Assembly: GCA_963796125.1 (NCBI GenBank)
Contig: CAWCKM010000022.1
Coordinates: forward strand, 7,541 to 71,540
Direction: 5' to 3'
DNA length: 64,000 bases
From: DASPRG01 sp963796125
GTDB lineage: Bacteria; Nitrospirota; Thermodesulfovibrionia; Thermodesulfovibrionales; SM23-35
The first letter of the stretch is position 1. Each line of letters begins with the position of its first letter. A program made the position numbers and the translations under genes. Below the pieces are notes generated by a model. It made no database searches, was not told where the DNA came from, and saw only the letters and a list, made by a program, of their open reading frames with translations. Positions 37,201 to 46,355 of this stretch are shown here, piece after piece.

Positions 37201-38672
37201 ATGCAAAAGAAAAAATATTTAGTGGTTGGTTTGATTATATTTACTGTGATTGCTGTAATCATTTCTTACGGATGTCAGCCACCTAAAACAGAGCCGGTGA
37301 GACCGGTAAAGATCGCTGACGGTGACATAGATCCTGCTAACTGGGGGAAGGCATATCCAATCCACTATGACCTCTGGAAGAAGACAGAAGAGCCAACTGA
37401 ACCTGGAAAAAGCAAATATAAAAAAGGTTTTGATGCAGATAGGATTATCTACGATAAATTGTCAGAATATCCATATATGGCCCTCCTGTTTAATGGATGG
37501 GGGTTTGGTATCGAGTACAATGAACCACGAGGTCACGCCTATATGGTAATAGACCAGCTCGATATCGACTCAGGGAAGGGTAAAGGCAGGAGGTGTCTGT
37601 CTTACCTGTAAGAGCCCCTATGCTCCTAAACTTGAAAAGGAAATGGGCATTGATTATTACAAAATGCCTTTCAAAGAGGTTTATGCAAGGATTCCCGATC
37701 AGTTCAGAGAAACTCGGGGTAGCATGTATTGACTGCCATAACAACAGAGACATGTCACTGAGTATCTCAAGGGGATTTGTATTAAATGCAGCATTTAAAG
37801 GATATGGGTGTAGAACCAGAGAAATTAACCCGCCAGGAGATGAGAAGCATTCTTTGTGCACAGTGCCATGTTACCTACGACATCATAAAAGATCAGGAAA
37901 TGAAATCAGTCGGTCTTTTCTTTCCGTGGCAGGGTAGCAAGATGGGAAATATTTCAGTTGAAAATATCATTAAAAAGATACGGAGCGATCCTTCACTATT
38001 TAGAGTGGAAGCAGTCGGTAACAGGCTTTAAACTGGCCTTTATCAGACATCCGGAATTTGAACTCTTTTCCAACAACAGTGTCCACTGGAAAGCAGGTAC
38101 AGCCTGTGCAGATTGCCACATGCCATATACAAAAATTGGAACCTATAAAGTATCAAACCATCGCGTTACGAGCCCTCTCAAAACAGACCTGAGGGCATGC
38201 ATGCAGTGCCATTCAGAGAGTGCTGATTGGTTGAGAGAACAGGTGGAAAACATTCAGGATAGAACGGTTTCACTCATGATCCGTGCTGGCTATGCAACAG
38301 CTACTACAGCGAAACTCATTTGAGAAAGTTCATAATGCTCAGGCTGCAGGCAAAAACATAGACAAGACACTTTATGATAAGGCCAAAGACTACTATGAAG
38401 AGGCTTTCTATCGCGTAATCTTTATTGGTGCGGAAAACTCTGTTGGATTCCACAATCCAGCCGAGGCTTCAAGAGTCCTGGGAGATTCCCTTGCCTTTGC
38501 AGGGAAAGCAGAAGGATATCTAAGACAGGCTCTTGCCAAGGCTGGTGTTGATGTGCCTCTTAAAGTTGACCTTGAATTAAATAAGTATCTTGAAAGTAGA
38601 GGGGAGAAGAAACTGAAATTCAATCCGGCAGTTGAAATCAAAGATCCCTTCGGAATTCAGGAAAGGTTTTAA
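37201..38672 (+). CDS. nrfA: Ammonia-forming cytochrome c nitrite reductase NrfA, about five frameshifts
   Basis: A periplasmic pentaheme enzyme of about 490 residues that reduces nitrite to ammonium with six electrons. The signal/anchor segment is MQKKKYLVVGLIIFTVIAVI with a Cys in SYGC that suggests a lipoprotein. The heme motifs in order are CLTCK (the Lys-ligated active-site heme, hallmark of NrfA), CIDCH, CAQCH, CADCH and CMQCH. Other conserved parts are VLNAAFK, VHWKAGTACADCHMPY and RVTSPLK. The frame changes near 37588, 37718, 37795, 37995 and 38325. That every heme site survives argues for sequencing errors. Start at 37201 follows GGAGG. Confidence 0.92.
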
Positions 38673-38691
38673 CTTTTCTGTGATCTGAAAA

Positions 38692-39349
38692 GTGAAAGAA
38701 ATAATTAAGACACAAGTTAGAGAACTTCTGGAAGAAAGAGAATATGACCACCTTGTTGATTTGTGTGTGATAGACAGGCATGCCTGGCAGGAGACTCCGT
38801 TTCCGCCTTTATGAAATTGATGAGAGGACCCGCTGGTCGGCTATCGAAGCTACTGCAAAACTCATGAAACGATGGTGGGAGTTAAAACAACAGGAAAAGG
38901 TAAGAGATTTTATCAGAAACCTCTTCTGGTCCATGACCGATGAATCCGGAGGGGTTGGCTGGAGCTCTCCTCAAACAATCGCAGAGATTATTGTGAACAT
39001 TCCTGAGACTCTTGATCCTTACGGGAGCATGATGATTGCTTACTCTATCGAAGAGCAACCACTCATGAAAGGAGGTCTTTGGGGAATAGGAAGAATGGGA
39101 AAATTGATAGCCGAAGCTGTTGATTTTTTCCAGGAAAAGATATTGGCAGTCTTCCAGAGTGAAGATACCGAAACCCTTGGGCTTGCTGCATGGGCGATGG
39201 GTGAGGTGGGGTTTAAGCCATCTCTGTCTTATCTAAGAAATTTACAAGAACGAAACGAACCTGTGCGGATTTATATAGATGGTGATTTTTCTGAAAAACC
39301 ATTGGGACAGTGGGCAAAGGAAGCTATGGACAAGATAGCAAAGTCATGA
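38692..39349 (+). CDS. DVU0298-family HEAT-like protein, one frameshift
   Basis: A protein of about 218 residues, read from GTG at 38692 (VKEIIKTQVRELLEEREYDH), changing frame near 38805 and then continuing DERTRWSAIEATAKLMKRWW. It is all-helical, with repeated units such as GLAAWAMGEVGFKPSLSYLR, and SGGVGWSSPQTIAEII. This matches the DVU0298 family, found in sulfate reducers and relatives and of unknown role. The product follows nrfA by 19 bases and ends before tatA, so it may be an accessory of the reductase or of Tat export. Confidence 0.65.
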
Positions 39350-39380
39350 TAGAAGAAAGAGGAAAGAAAGGGGAATAAGT

Positions 39381-39569
39381 TTGGAACTTATCATCGTAAT
39401 TGTCATAATTCTCATTCTTTTTGGAGGATGGAGACTACCCAAGATTAGCAGAAGCATTGGACGAACTATTGGTTATCTCAAGAAGGCTACGACTGAAAAG
39501 ACGGACGGGGAGACTAAGGAAAAGAAGGAAGAACTGGAGAAAAAAAAGAAGGAGAACAATTCTTCTTAG
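39381..39569 (+). CDS. tatA: Twin-arginine translocase subunit TatA/E
   Basis: A 62-residue protein with the typical layout: an N-terminal membrane helix (MELIIVIVIILILFGGWRLP), the FG.xxLP hinge, an amphipathic helix (KISRSIGRTIGYLKKA) and a charged tail of Lys/Glu. It starts with TTG at 39381 behind AAAGGGGAATAAG. TatA forms the pore for folded protein export. No tatC is seen nearby, so this is a single or additional copy. A MITE begins two bases after its stop. Confidence 0.85.
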   Translation: MELIIVIVIILILFGGWRLPKISRSIGRTIGYLKKATTEKTDGETKEKKEELEKKKKENNSS

Positions 39570-39570
39570 A

Positions 39571-39735
39571 TACTGAGGAGTTCATTAATAGAACCACGCA
39601 ATTTGTCATTCCCGCTTGTCGGGAATCTTTCTTAAAGAACCGGAAGGATTGCGGATTCATCCGCCTGAGGCGGACAAGAGCCGCAATGACAGAAATCAGT
39701 ACGAAATGAGGGTTTGTTTTTGATCTTATTAGTAA
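39571..39735. repeat. Complete MITE copy with REP-type core
   Basis: The left end TACTGAGGAGTTCATTAATA pairs with the right end CTTATTAGTAA. The core 39605-39690 runs GTCATTCCCGC...CCGCAATGAC, with an extra ATCCGCCTGAGGCGGA stem. Length 165 bp. It ends ten bases before the stop codon of the opposing radical SAM gene. Confidence 0.7.
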
Positions 39736-39745
39736 TTAGAAAACT

Positions 39746-41723
39746 TCAATATAACACATCATTTTCAAACAACTTAGCAATAAGTTCCCTGTGATAAGGG
39801 ATGGTGAAGATACCTTTCTTTCTCATCAAAACATAATAGTCATCCAGGGAAAAACTGTTTTCAAATTTCTTCAGTGTTGTGCGATATGTTATATAAGACA
39901 TGCTGAGGATTTCATCGGCAAGAAATATGAAGGCTGTCTTGTCAGGGGTGATGCTCCCCGGGCCTTCTTTTTCCAGTCTATCCAAAAAGTTTTGCAGATC
40001 AAGATAATCATATTCATTTTCTGATATAAAAGCCTGATTCAATTTCGGACGGTCTGTCTGGTACATGCTTTTGTATGGTTGTAGGTTTTCGCTGACACAT
40101 GGCCTTCTTAATGCTGAAACACGTCAGATCCTCAATAAAGGGAATCCTGAAAAGATAGGATTCATTTTTCATGGTATGGAGCTTCAGGAAATTGAGCAAC
40201 TCATACTTGTCGAGGGATGCAAATACGTTTCCGGGCCTGTTTGTATATTCTTCTGTAACAATCTCTTCAATCAGGTCTACCAACAGATTGCCCAGACAAT
40301 GAATCATGATATGAAACATCTCGTGGAAGTTATTACCGAGCATCTTGAATATTTCTATCAGGAGTTCACACCTGAAGACGTCTTTTTCAGACAAAGTTTC
40401 CGGTATGTAGATAAAGAAATTATTTACAGGGAAACTGTATGTCTCCTGTGCCCGGATTCTCCTTGCAGATGATATAAGCGTATCAAAATCTTTCGGGTGG
40501 TCAACATACTTTTCCCAGTAAAGGCTTGCTATATCAGTTGACAGGTGGTCGTAATGTACTCGTGCATTTGTCATATTGTGCACGAATAAGTCATGTTGCA
40601 AGCGGAAGATGCCGGCGATCTCTTTCTTCATCTCCGGGTAGGTCTTCAGGGCGTCATGGTATCGGCTGAAAAAGATCGAAACCTTTACGTTGTCTTCCAG
40701 GGACCGGTGAATGAGGGAGGTGTTTTCCCTGAGTTCCTGTATGGAATAAGCAACGCTTTGATTTTTTATTTTCTTTCGGGCTTCATCGTCAAAGACTTCC
40801 GGTGAAAGTTCAAAGAGTGGTTTTATGTCTCTGTCAAAGACGAAAAGATGTTTGTAAAGGTTCAGAAATTCATTATCCGGTAATTGCCAGGCCCCATAGT
40901 TTAACTGGAAGGTTTTGATCAGGTCTTTTTCTCCGAGCATCGCTTCGAATAGTGACTTTATGTAACTCCTGTTATTCTCATAGCATATGTATATCTTTTT
41001 CGTAACATCCTTAATCCGTTTCAAATCAGCAATGACTGAGGCGACACTTCTTAGTACAGAATTTCCTCTTTTGCTATGCAGTGTGAATGACCTCCTGCTG
41101 CCCCCGCAATAGGCACAGTTAAATTCACATCCCCGTCCTATAAAGACAGGAAACCCAAGCTTTTCCTCAATTGCCTTTACATACAGTTCATAATCATAAA
41201 GATATGTCAAATCACTGAACGATATCTGTGAGAGGGTCTCTTCGTCAATGAGATAAGAGGTTCCGTTTGAATGAATCTCTGCACTGTCCCTGTAAATCAA
41301 ATTCGGAATCTCAGAGGGATCTGCACCCCTGAGGAGAAGTTCCAGAGGCTTTTCAGGATCACCTTTTACAACATAGTCGATAAAACGGCATTTTTGAAGA
41401 AGGTTTTCCCCAAAATACCCGGCGGTAAAGCCGCCACTGATAATTTTCAGATGATTGTAACGGGCCTTTATGTATTCACTAACCCAGAGAGCCCCTTCTG
41501 CTGTTTCCTGCCAGTGGAAAATAAGGCCGATATGGGTAGGTTGAAACTGGTTCAGGTATTCTTCAAGGATAGGTTCTGTATCTGTATTATCGTAGAGGGA
41601 TAAATTTATGATTTTTACCGGAATGTTTTTCTGGCCGAGGTAGTCACAGACGCCAAAGGTCCCCATGGGAACATACATAAAATATTCACTCGGACAATTA
41701 ATAAATAACAGTCGTGATTGCAT
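39746..41723 (-). CDS. B12-binding-type radical SAM protein, one frameshift
   Basis: A protein of about 660 residues. Residues 1-130 form a cobalamin-binding-like Rossmann domain (LLFINCPSEYFMYVPMGTFG, LKIISGGFTAGYFGENLL). The radical SAM motif CEFNCAYC is at residues 199-206, with GRG before it. The long C-terminal half (about 350 residues) is helical and has no recognised domain; it changes frame near 40045 and ends FTIPYHRELIAKLFENDVLY. B12 radical SAM enzymes methylate or rearrange unactivated carbons. Neither partners nor a biosynthetic cluster are adjacent, and I cannot name the substrate. It stands between two MITEs. Confidence 0.75.
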
Positions 41724-41764
41724 ATATACCCTTTCTCAATGGTAATTGTTGGTTATTATAACAG

Positions 41765-41929
41765 TTACTAAAAGTTCATAAGTAAGGCATATTCTAACAC
41801 TCTCCCCTCGACCCCTCTTCCAGCGAGTTGCCTAGGCTCCCGTCAAGGGAGTGGAAGGAATAACATTCCTCTCCCTTGATGGGAGCTGGAAAGTAGAGGG
41901 TGTGTGGTTTTACTATAATTCCTCAGTAG
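41765..41929. repeat. MITE copy with C/G-rich core, abutting promoter site E
   Basis: The left end TTACTAAAAGTTCATAAGTA pairs with the right end GGTTTTACTATAATTCCTCA. Between them is a CTCTCCCCTCGACCCCTCTT...TCTCCCTTGATGGGAGC hairpin-forming core unlike the GTCATTCCCGC core. The right end lies four bases before the first operator half-site of site E. Confidence 0.65.
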
Positions 41930-41933
41930 CGTT

Positions 41934-42025
41934 CGTAAGACGGATACTGACACGAAAAAGTAATAAATACCTACAAAAAAATCAGACTAATGCGAATATC
42001 TTTTATACTATTTGTGTTCTATAGT
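41934..42025 (+). promoter_or_regulatory. Conserved operator-promoter element, site E
   Basis: Tandem type. CGTAAG-N7-CTGACA at 41934-41952; CCTACA half-site at 41970 (23 bp on); A-tract; ATCAG-N7-CGAAT at 41981-41997; -10-like TATAGT at 42020. GAGGAGGTGATGAGAG and the ATG of a small gene follow at 42063, so the 5' leader would be about 30 bases. Confidence 0.7.
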
Positions 42026-42062
42026 AAAACAGCATGAAATAGGTAAGAGGAGGTGATGAGAG

Positions 42063-42251
42063 ATGGCAAGACGTATATCAGCTTTGTTAAATGTGATAGT
42101 TGATTTAAAAGTTGGTGGACAAGCAGACATCAAGAACCTGATAGAGCGCCTCGAGTGTAATTGTGTTAATGCGAGCGGAGAGGACGCAAAGATTATTGAT
42201 GTTAAAATTACAGACCGAAAGCTTCTAATAGAAGAAGACACCGAGGAATAA
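42063..42251 (+). CDS. Small acidic protein, unknown function
   Basis: A 62-residue protein (MARRISALLNVIVDLKVGGQ, ending LLIEEDTEE) with two Cys in CNCVN and an alternating strand-helix pattern. It has an excellent ribosome site (GAGGAGGTGA, seven bases) and is directly behind promoter site E, the shortest distance among the six. No family is recognised. A small regulator or stress protein is possible. Confidence 0.6.
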   Translation: MARRISALLNVIVDLKVGGQADIKNLIERLECNCVNASGEDAKIIDVKITDRKLLIEEDTEE

Positions 42252-42348
42252 TTGCAATAACTATCATCAAATACTTTTCAATAAGTATGGCATAATAAAA
42301 CTGCGAATTATTAACAGTTAACAGTCTCATAATTATAAAGACATAGAT

Positions 42349-42468
42349 GATCCCCCTCACCCTTGCCCTCTCCCTCCGAGGGAGAGGGGATTATAGTGAT
42401 TCCTCCCCCTTGAGGGTCGCCTCAGGCGACTCGCGGGAGGGGGAGGGTTGGGAGAGGGTGAAATGTCA
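42349..42468. repeat. CCCTCACCC / GGGAGAGGGTG inverted repeat
   Basis: CCCCCTCACCCTTGCCCTCT at 42351 is mirrored by GGGAGGGTTGGGAGAGGGTG near 42445. Inner stems include CTCCGAGGGAGAGGGG and GCCTCAGGCGA. The core resembles that of the MITE at 58287, but the TTACTAA ends are absent. It forms a long hairpin upstream of the cyclophilin gene. Confidence 0.6.
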
Positions 42469-42505
42469 ATACTATTTTGAGACCGTAAATAATCAGGAGG
42501 GTCTT

Positions 42506-43099
42506 ATGAAACTCTTAAGGATGAGCTTTGCTCTGTTTTTTATTTTGTTACTCAGTTTTCCCGCTCTTGCAGAAATAAAGCAGAAAACATTTACAAAGGA
42601 GGAGATTAAGAAGATGGCTGAAACGAGAGCTGTTATCGAGACAAAGTTCGGGAACATCGAACTGAAGTTTTTCCCTGATGTTGCACCAGGTCATGTAAAC
42701 AATTTCATTGAACTCGCAAAAAAGGGATTTTATGATGGAACAACCTTCCATCGGGTAATCCCGGGCTTTATGATTCAGGGCGGAGACCCTAACTCAAAAG
42801 ATCCCGATAAATCAAAACATGGCATGGGTGGGCCCGGTTATACAATCAAGGCTGAATTTAATGAGAAACCTCATAAAAAGGGAACCCTTTCCATGGCAAG
42901 GGCTGCACATCCGGACAGCGCTGGTTCCCAGTTCTTCATCTGTGTTGCTGACGCGCCTTTCCTGGACAGGCAATACACAGTTTTCGGAGAGGTCGTTTCA
43001 GGCATGGACGTAGCAGACAAAATTGTGAATCAGTCAAGAGACAAGAGCGATAATCCCCTTGAAAGGGTGGAGATGAAGGTTAAGGTTATCGGGAAATAG
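42506..43099 (+). CDS. Exported cyclophilin-type peptidyl-prolyl isomerase
   Basis: A 197-residue protein with a signal peptide (MKLLRMSFALFFILLLSFPA, cleavage near ALA). The cyclophilin domain covers residues 35-197: FHRVIPGFMIQGGDP with the catalytic Arg, GTLSMARAAHPDSAGSQFFI, and LDRQYTVFGEVVSGMDV. It speeds proline isomerisation in folding periplasmic proteins, perhaps including the cytochromes of this region. TCAGGAGGGTCTT precedes the ATG at 42506. No frameshift. Confidence 0.92.
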   Translation: MKLLRMSFALFFILLLSFPALAEIKQKTFTKEEIKKMAETRAVIETKFGNIELKFFPDVAPGHVNNFIELAKKGFYDGTTFHRVIPGFMIQGGDPNSKDPDKSKHGMGGPGYTIKAEFNEKPHKKGTLSMARAAHPDSAGSQFFICVADAPFLDRQYTVFGEVVSGMDVADKIVNQSRDKSDNPLERVEMKVKVIGK

Positions 43100-43114
43100 C
43101 AGGAACAAGCCTTA

Positions 43115-44353
43115 TCAGTCCCGGGTTAGCCGGAAAGATTTACACAACATAATGGCTTCCTCCGTGAATTTCCAGGCTATTTCTTTATCCCTGATTACCG
43201 AGAGGACTTCATCGGAATAGATGCTTGCCGTGTACCAGTTATAAGACTCGGTGATAACTGTCTGATTATCAAAGACAGCAAATTTGTGGTGTAAGGGAGA
43301 ATATATGTTTTCCCGGTAGTAAACAAAAGAAATCTCCATCCATGCGTCCTTCAGACGCTGGATGGGTTCCTTCAATGGCCTCCGGAAATCCTTGTCCCAC
43401 GCTTCTGGCAGCAGCCCGCTATGGGCGATCATTCCATTTAAAATGATTTTTACTCTCACACCCCTGTTCCTTGCATTAATTAGGGCGGATATTACATCTG
43501 TTTCATAGTTTTTATAACGACCGGTAAGATAGTCCATGTCGAACATGACAACGATTATCGAATATTGCGCATTATTTATTTCTGAGATAATGGCGTCCTG
43601 CGGTCTGAAGGAATCACCTGACGGCGTCAGATGACTTCCAAAGCTGTAGTAGAGGTTGTAGCGGCTTTGTGGTTCAACATGGAGTGTCTGTATTGCTCCA
43701 CCCTTTATAGCATTATATATATTTGAATAAAGGAGAGCAAAATCCGCGGAATAATAAACGAGTGCGTTTTCCCAATTACCACCCCAGAGATGAAAATGAA
43801 GGTTATAGGAGCTGGAATGAACTATTTCTCCGTCAAAGATGATGAACTTCGTGTGCATGCTCGCAATCCCTTCTGACGGATTACCCGGAGTGTTACGAAC
43901 CACACCGTAGACAGGAATGCCTGCACGTCTCAGCTTCGCAACATTTTCTGTGCAATTCATAGAGCTTACCGATGCCCAGTCGGCAACACAGTCTACCTCG
44001 ATGCCGTTTTTCAGTGCATATATGAGATGTTCAGCGACATGATAATAATCGAAATCAAAGATTGCCATATGGATAAAATGCCTGCTTCGCGGATTATTCT
44101 TTTTCCTTTCTATCACCCAGTCGATATGTCTATGGATTTCGTGGATGGGATGAGCCGGATCCCATGTATTACCCCGTGTAAAAAAGGGGCGAACAGGGAG
44201 GTCATTGTATTCATTATTGATTCTTACCAGGGCGCGCTGGGTTTTTCCCGGATCAAGTTCGCAAGTGCGGTATCGATTCTCTGTCTTGAACGAGGGGTCG
44301 TGAAAGTCATCGGGGTCAATCCGGCACTCTGTGAAATTCATCGAGAGTAGCAA
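43115..44353 (-). CDS. Phospholipase D-like protein (two HxK motifs)
   Basis: A protein of about 412 residues with two PLD repeats: MHTKFIIFDG (His167, Lys169) and LHHKFAVFDN near residue 365, each followed by a Ser- or Tyr-rich stretch (SSSYNLHFH; TESYNWYTASIY). Paired HxK domains make a phosphatidyltransferase, nuclease or phosphodiesterase site. There is no signal peptide. Its 5' end overlaps the next frame (44316-44735); HRVPD and IDPDDF match in the two frames at the joint, so the two are probably one protein broken by an indel near 44330. It is the last gene of an operon with Fic and EEP nuclease genes. Confidence 0.8.
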   Translation of the reverse strand: MLLSMNFTECRIDPDDFHDPSFKTENRYRTCELDPGKTQRALVRINNEYNDLPVRPFFTRGNTWDPAHPIHEIHRHIDWVIERKKNNPRSRHFIHMAIFDFDYYHVAEHLIYALKNGIEVDCVADWASVSSMNCTENVAKLRRAGIPVYGVVRNTPGNPSEGIASMHTKFIIFDGEIVHSSSYNLHFHLWGGNWENALVYYSADFALLYSNIYNAIKGGAIQTLHVEPQSRYNLYYSFGSHLTPSGDSFRPQDAIISEINNAQYSIIVVMFDMDYLTGRYKNYETDVISALINARNRGVRVKIILNGMIAHSGLLPEAWDKDFRRPLKEPIQRLKDAWMEISFVYYRENIYSPLHHKFAVFDNQTVITESYNWYTASIYSDEVLSVIRDKEIAWKFTEEAIMLCKSFRLTRD

Positions 44354-44735
44354 ATTTGTAGTCGTACCGGGATGGAATCGACCTGCCAGCCTTGTGGATG
44401 ATGTAGGAGAAGGTTATATATTTTATGCGTCCGTGGGAGCTCTCGTAGGGGAAAAGAGGAAGCTGATGCGTTTGCCATTTCTGCCAGTTATCGCCCCATT
44501 CACCGCAATAATACGTGTCAATGATGAAAACTTCGCATATGCCCTCTTCCCGGTATACTTTCAGGACTACCTTTAATGCCTTTTTATCTGAATAGTTATA
44601 GAAGGAAAAACCTATTCCACCGGGGTAGTTTGAGATCTGCCAGTTCTGCATATTCGATACGATATGTCTTTCCCCGATCCATTTATATGAGGGAAGGGCG
44701 AAATCCTCGGCAACAAACTCTTTTCTGTTTCTCAC
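44316..44735 (-). CDS. N-terminal beta-rich domain, probably of the PLD protein
   Basis: A 139-residue frame with a GTG start whose GTGA overlaps the stop of the fic gene (44732-44735). It is Trp/Tyr-rich and beta-like (NWQISNYPGGIGFSFYNYSD, VLKVYREEGICEVFIIDTYY), like a carbohydrate-binding or starch-binding module. A closely similar segment forms the C-terminal part of the Fic protein upstream (FSIKEIHSDIPGSRVFDIDF and following), so the two may share a binding module. It ends DEFHRVPD at the presumed indel. Confidence 0.6.
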   Translation of the reverse strand: MRNRKEFVAEDFALPSYKWIGERHIVSNMQNWQISNYPGGIGFSFYNYSDKKALKVVLKVYREEGICEVFIIDTYYCGEWGDNWQKWQTHQLPLFPYESSHGRIKYITFSYIIHKAGRSIPSRYDYKFATLDEFHRVPD

Positions 44736-46348
44736 TTTTCTATTCTGTACGAGTAATTTAACCCCTTATTATTAAATAGTCTTCCGCCCTCAGGAGAAAC
44801 GACACAACAGTTTAAATAAGTATAATCGTAATGGGTATCCTCGAGTTCTACGATAAAATCAATATCAAATACCCTTGAGCCCGGAATGTCAGAATGTATC
44901 TCCTTTATGGAGAAATCATTTGTAAGACTGAAAACATGCTCCCATTGATCCTGTCTTTTGTGGGAAAAACCACAATGGACGGTCATACCATACAGGGAAT
45001 ATTCATCGGGAAAGACCACTCTGCATTGATCCCTGTATTCCCAGCTTAACGGATTGCTGTCATGCATGAGGTAGGCCTGAAAAGCCACTTCCAACTTCCT
45101 TCCATCATCAATCTGTCTGAAATGGAATCCACAGTCAAAGGAGACGTTATAGATATGTTTATCGAAGAGGCCTGCAGTTTTCAGTTTCTCCCTTTCATAA
45201 AAATAAAGGTCTACTGCCTTCATGATCCTTGTCTTGATATATTCGTGCATATCTTCCATACTGCCTCCGTAACGGGGCAGTGCAAATACTTCCTCTTCGT
45301 ATTTGAAACTGAGGGGTGGTATCCCCTTTTTGAGAAACAGGTAATTTAAAAAGCATCTGCCGACTCTTCCGTTTGAATCGCGGAACGGATGTATACCGAG
45401 GAACATGTAATATGATCTGGACAGATTGTAAATGAAGGCATCAAGATCATGAAAGCTCTGACCGGTCTCCCGCAGGACATGCGATAGGTCGCTTATCTCT
45501 CTCTGAAAATTGTTAAAATCGAAGGTTACGCCGTTCTTGTCAGGGAAATCAAAGGTCCTGAAATTGCCTGCATCAGGGTCGATGTCTTTCGACAGAACGC
45601 AATGAATCCTTTTCAGCATGTCAATGCCTATGTGGGTAAAGGTATGGAGATTCGAAAATATTTCCCGGCATATGGCGAGCAGGTTTCTCGTGCCGGTAAG
45701 TTTTAAATCCCTGGGCGAAAGAAGGTTGTGATATCCCATACAGCCCTTTGTCAAGGTCATGGATGAGTTTCCCAAATTTAAAAACAACCTCTGAAAAATG
45801 GCGGTATTTGTCGGCCACGGGGTTTTCCTCATGACCTGAAAATAGCGGTTCAGGTTCACAGCCGGTGGATATCCGGCCTTTGGAATATTCTTATGAGGAG
45901 GTCTCTTAAGCTTTTTACATAACCCGGTGATAATGTAATCCGAATTCCCTGAGTCGATGGCTTCCTGAGGAAGACGTATAATCCTTTTAACAGAGGGTAT
46001 ATGTTTTTTAAATCTTTCCCGGAGCAGCCACGAGAGATGTTCGGCATATTCATTTTTTACTGATACCAGTGCCCCGTAAAGATCCCTGTTGACCCCATAA
46101 CCACGGTACCCCAAAGAATCTATGACGAATTGCCTTTTCTGTATCTCGGTGATTGTACGCTGATAGAGTTCTTTGTTACGGTGCCACTTCTTGTAAAAAT
46201 TAAGGAGGGTTACGGTATCCCGTGCAGTCTGAAGTTCCAGTTCTCCGAGTTCGCGAGATACGTTTTGGAACCTCTTTCTGATGGACTCCATAAGGGTATA
46301 ACATCGGTGATCCCATTGGAAGACGAGGACAAAATAGCCAGGATACAT
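44732..46348 (-). CDS. Fic domain protein (predicted AMP-transferase)
   Basis: A 538-residue protein. The N-terminal 220 residues are helical and unassigned. The Fic core holds HPFRDSNGRVGRCFLNYLF with the complete catalytic motif HPFx[DE]xNGRxxR at residues 320-331. The last 150 residues (from about 395) are a beta-rich module (DKHIYNVSFDCGFHFRQIDD, GMTVHCGFSHKRQDQWEHVF). Fic enzymes transfer AMP or other groups to target proteins. I see no clear (S/T)xxxE(G/N) inhibitory motif. The start codon is uncertain, as none has a good ribosome site. It lies seven bases behind the EEP gene and overlaps the following gene. Confidence 0.82.
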   Translation of the reverse strand: MYPGYFVLVFQWDHRCYTLMESIRKRFQNVSRELGELELQTARDTVTLLNFYKKWHRNKELYQRTITEIQKRQFVIDSLGYRGYGVNRDLYGALVSVKNEYAEHLSWLLRERFKKHIPSVKRIIRLPQEAIDSGNSDYIITGLCKKLKRPPHKNIPKAGYPPAVNLNRYFQVMRKTPWPTNTAIFQRLFLNLGNSSMTLTKGCMGYHNLLSPRDLKLTGTRNLLAICREIFSNLHTFTHIGIDMLKRIHCVLSKDIDPDAGNFRTFDFPDKNGVTFDFNNFQREISDLSHVLRETGQSFHDLDAFIYNLSRSYYMFLGIHPFRDSNGRVGRCFLNYLFLKKGIPPLSFKYEEEVFALPRYGGSMEDMHEYIKTRIMKAVDLYFYEREKLKTAGLFDKHIYNVSFDCGFHFRQIDDGRKLEVAFQAYLMHDSNPLSWEYRDQCRVVFPDEYSLYGMTVHCGFSHKRQDQWEHVFSLTNDFSIKEIHSDIPGSRVFDIDFIVELEDTHYDYTYLNCCVVSPEGGRLFNNKGLNYSYRIEK

Positions 46349-46355
46349 GGATTCA

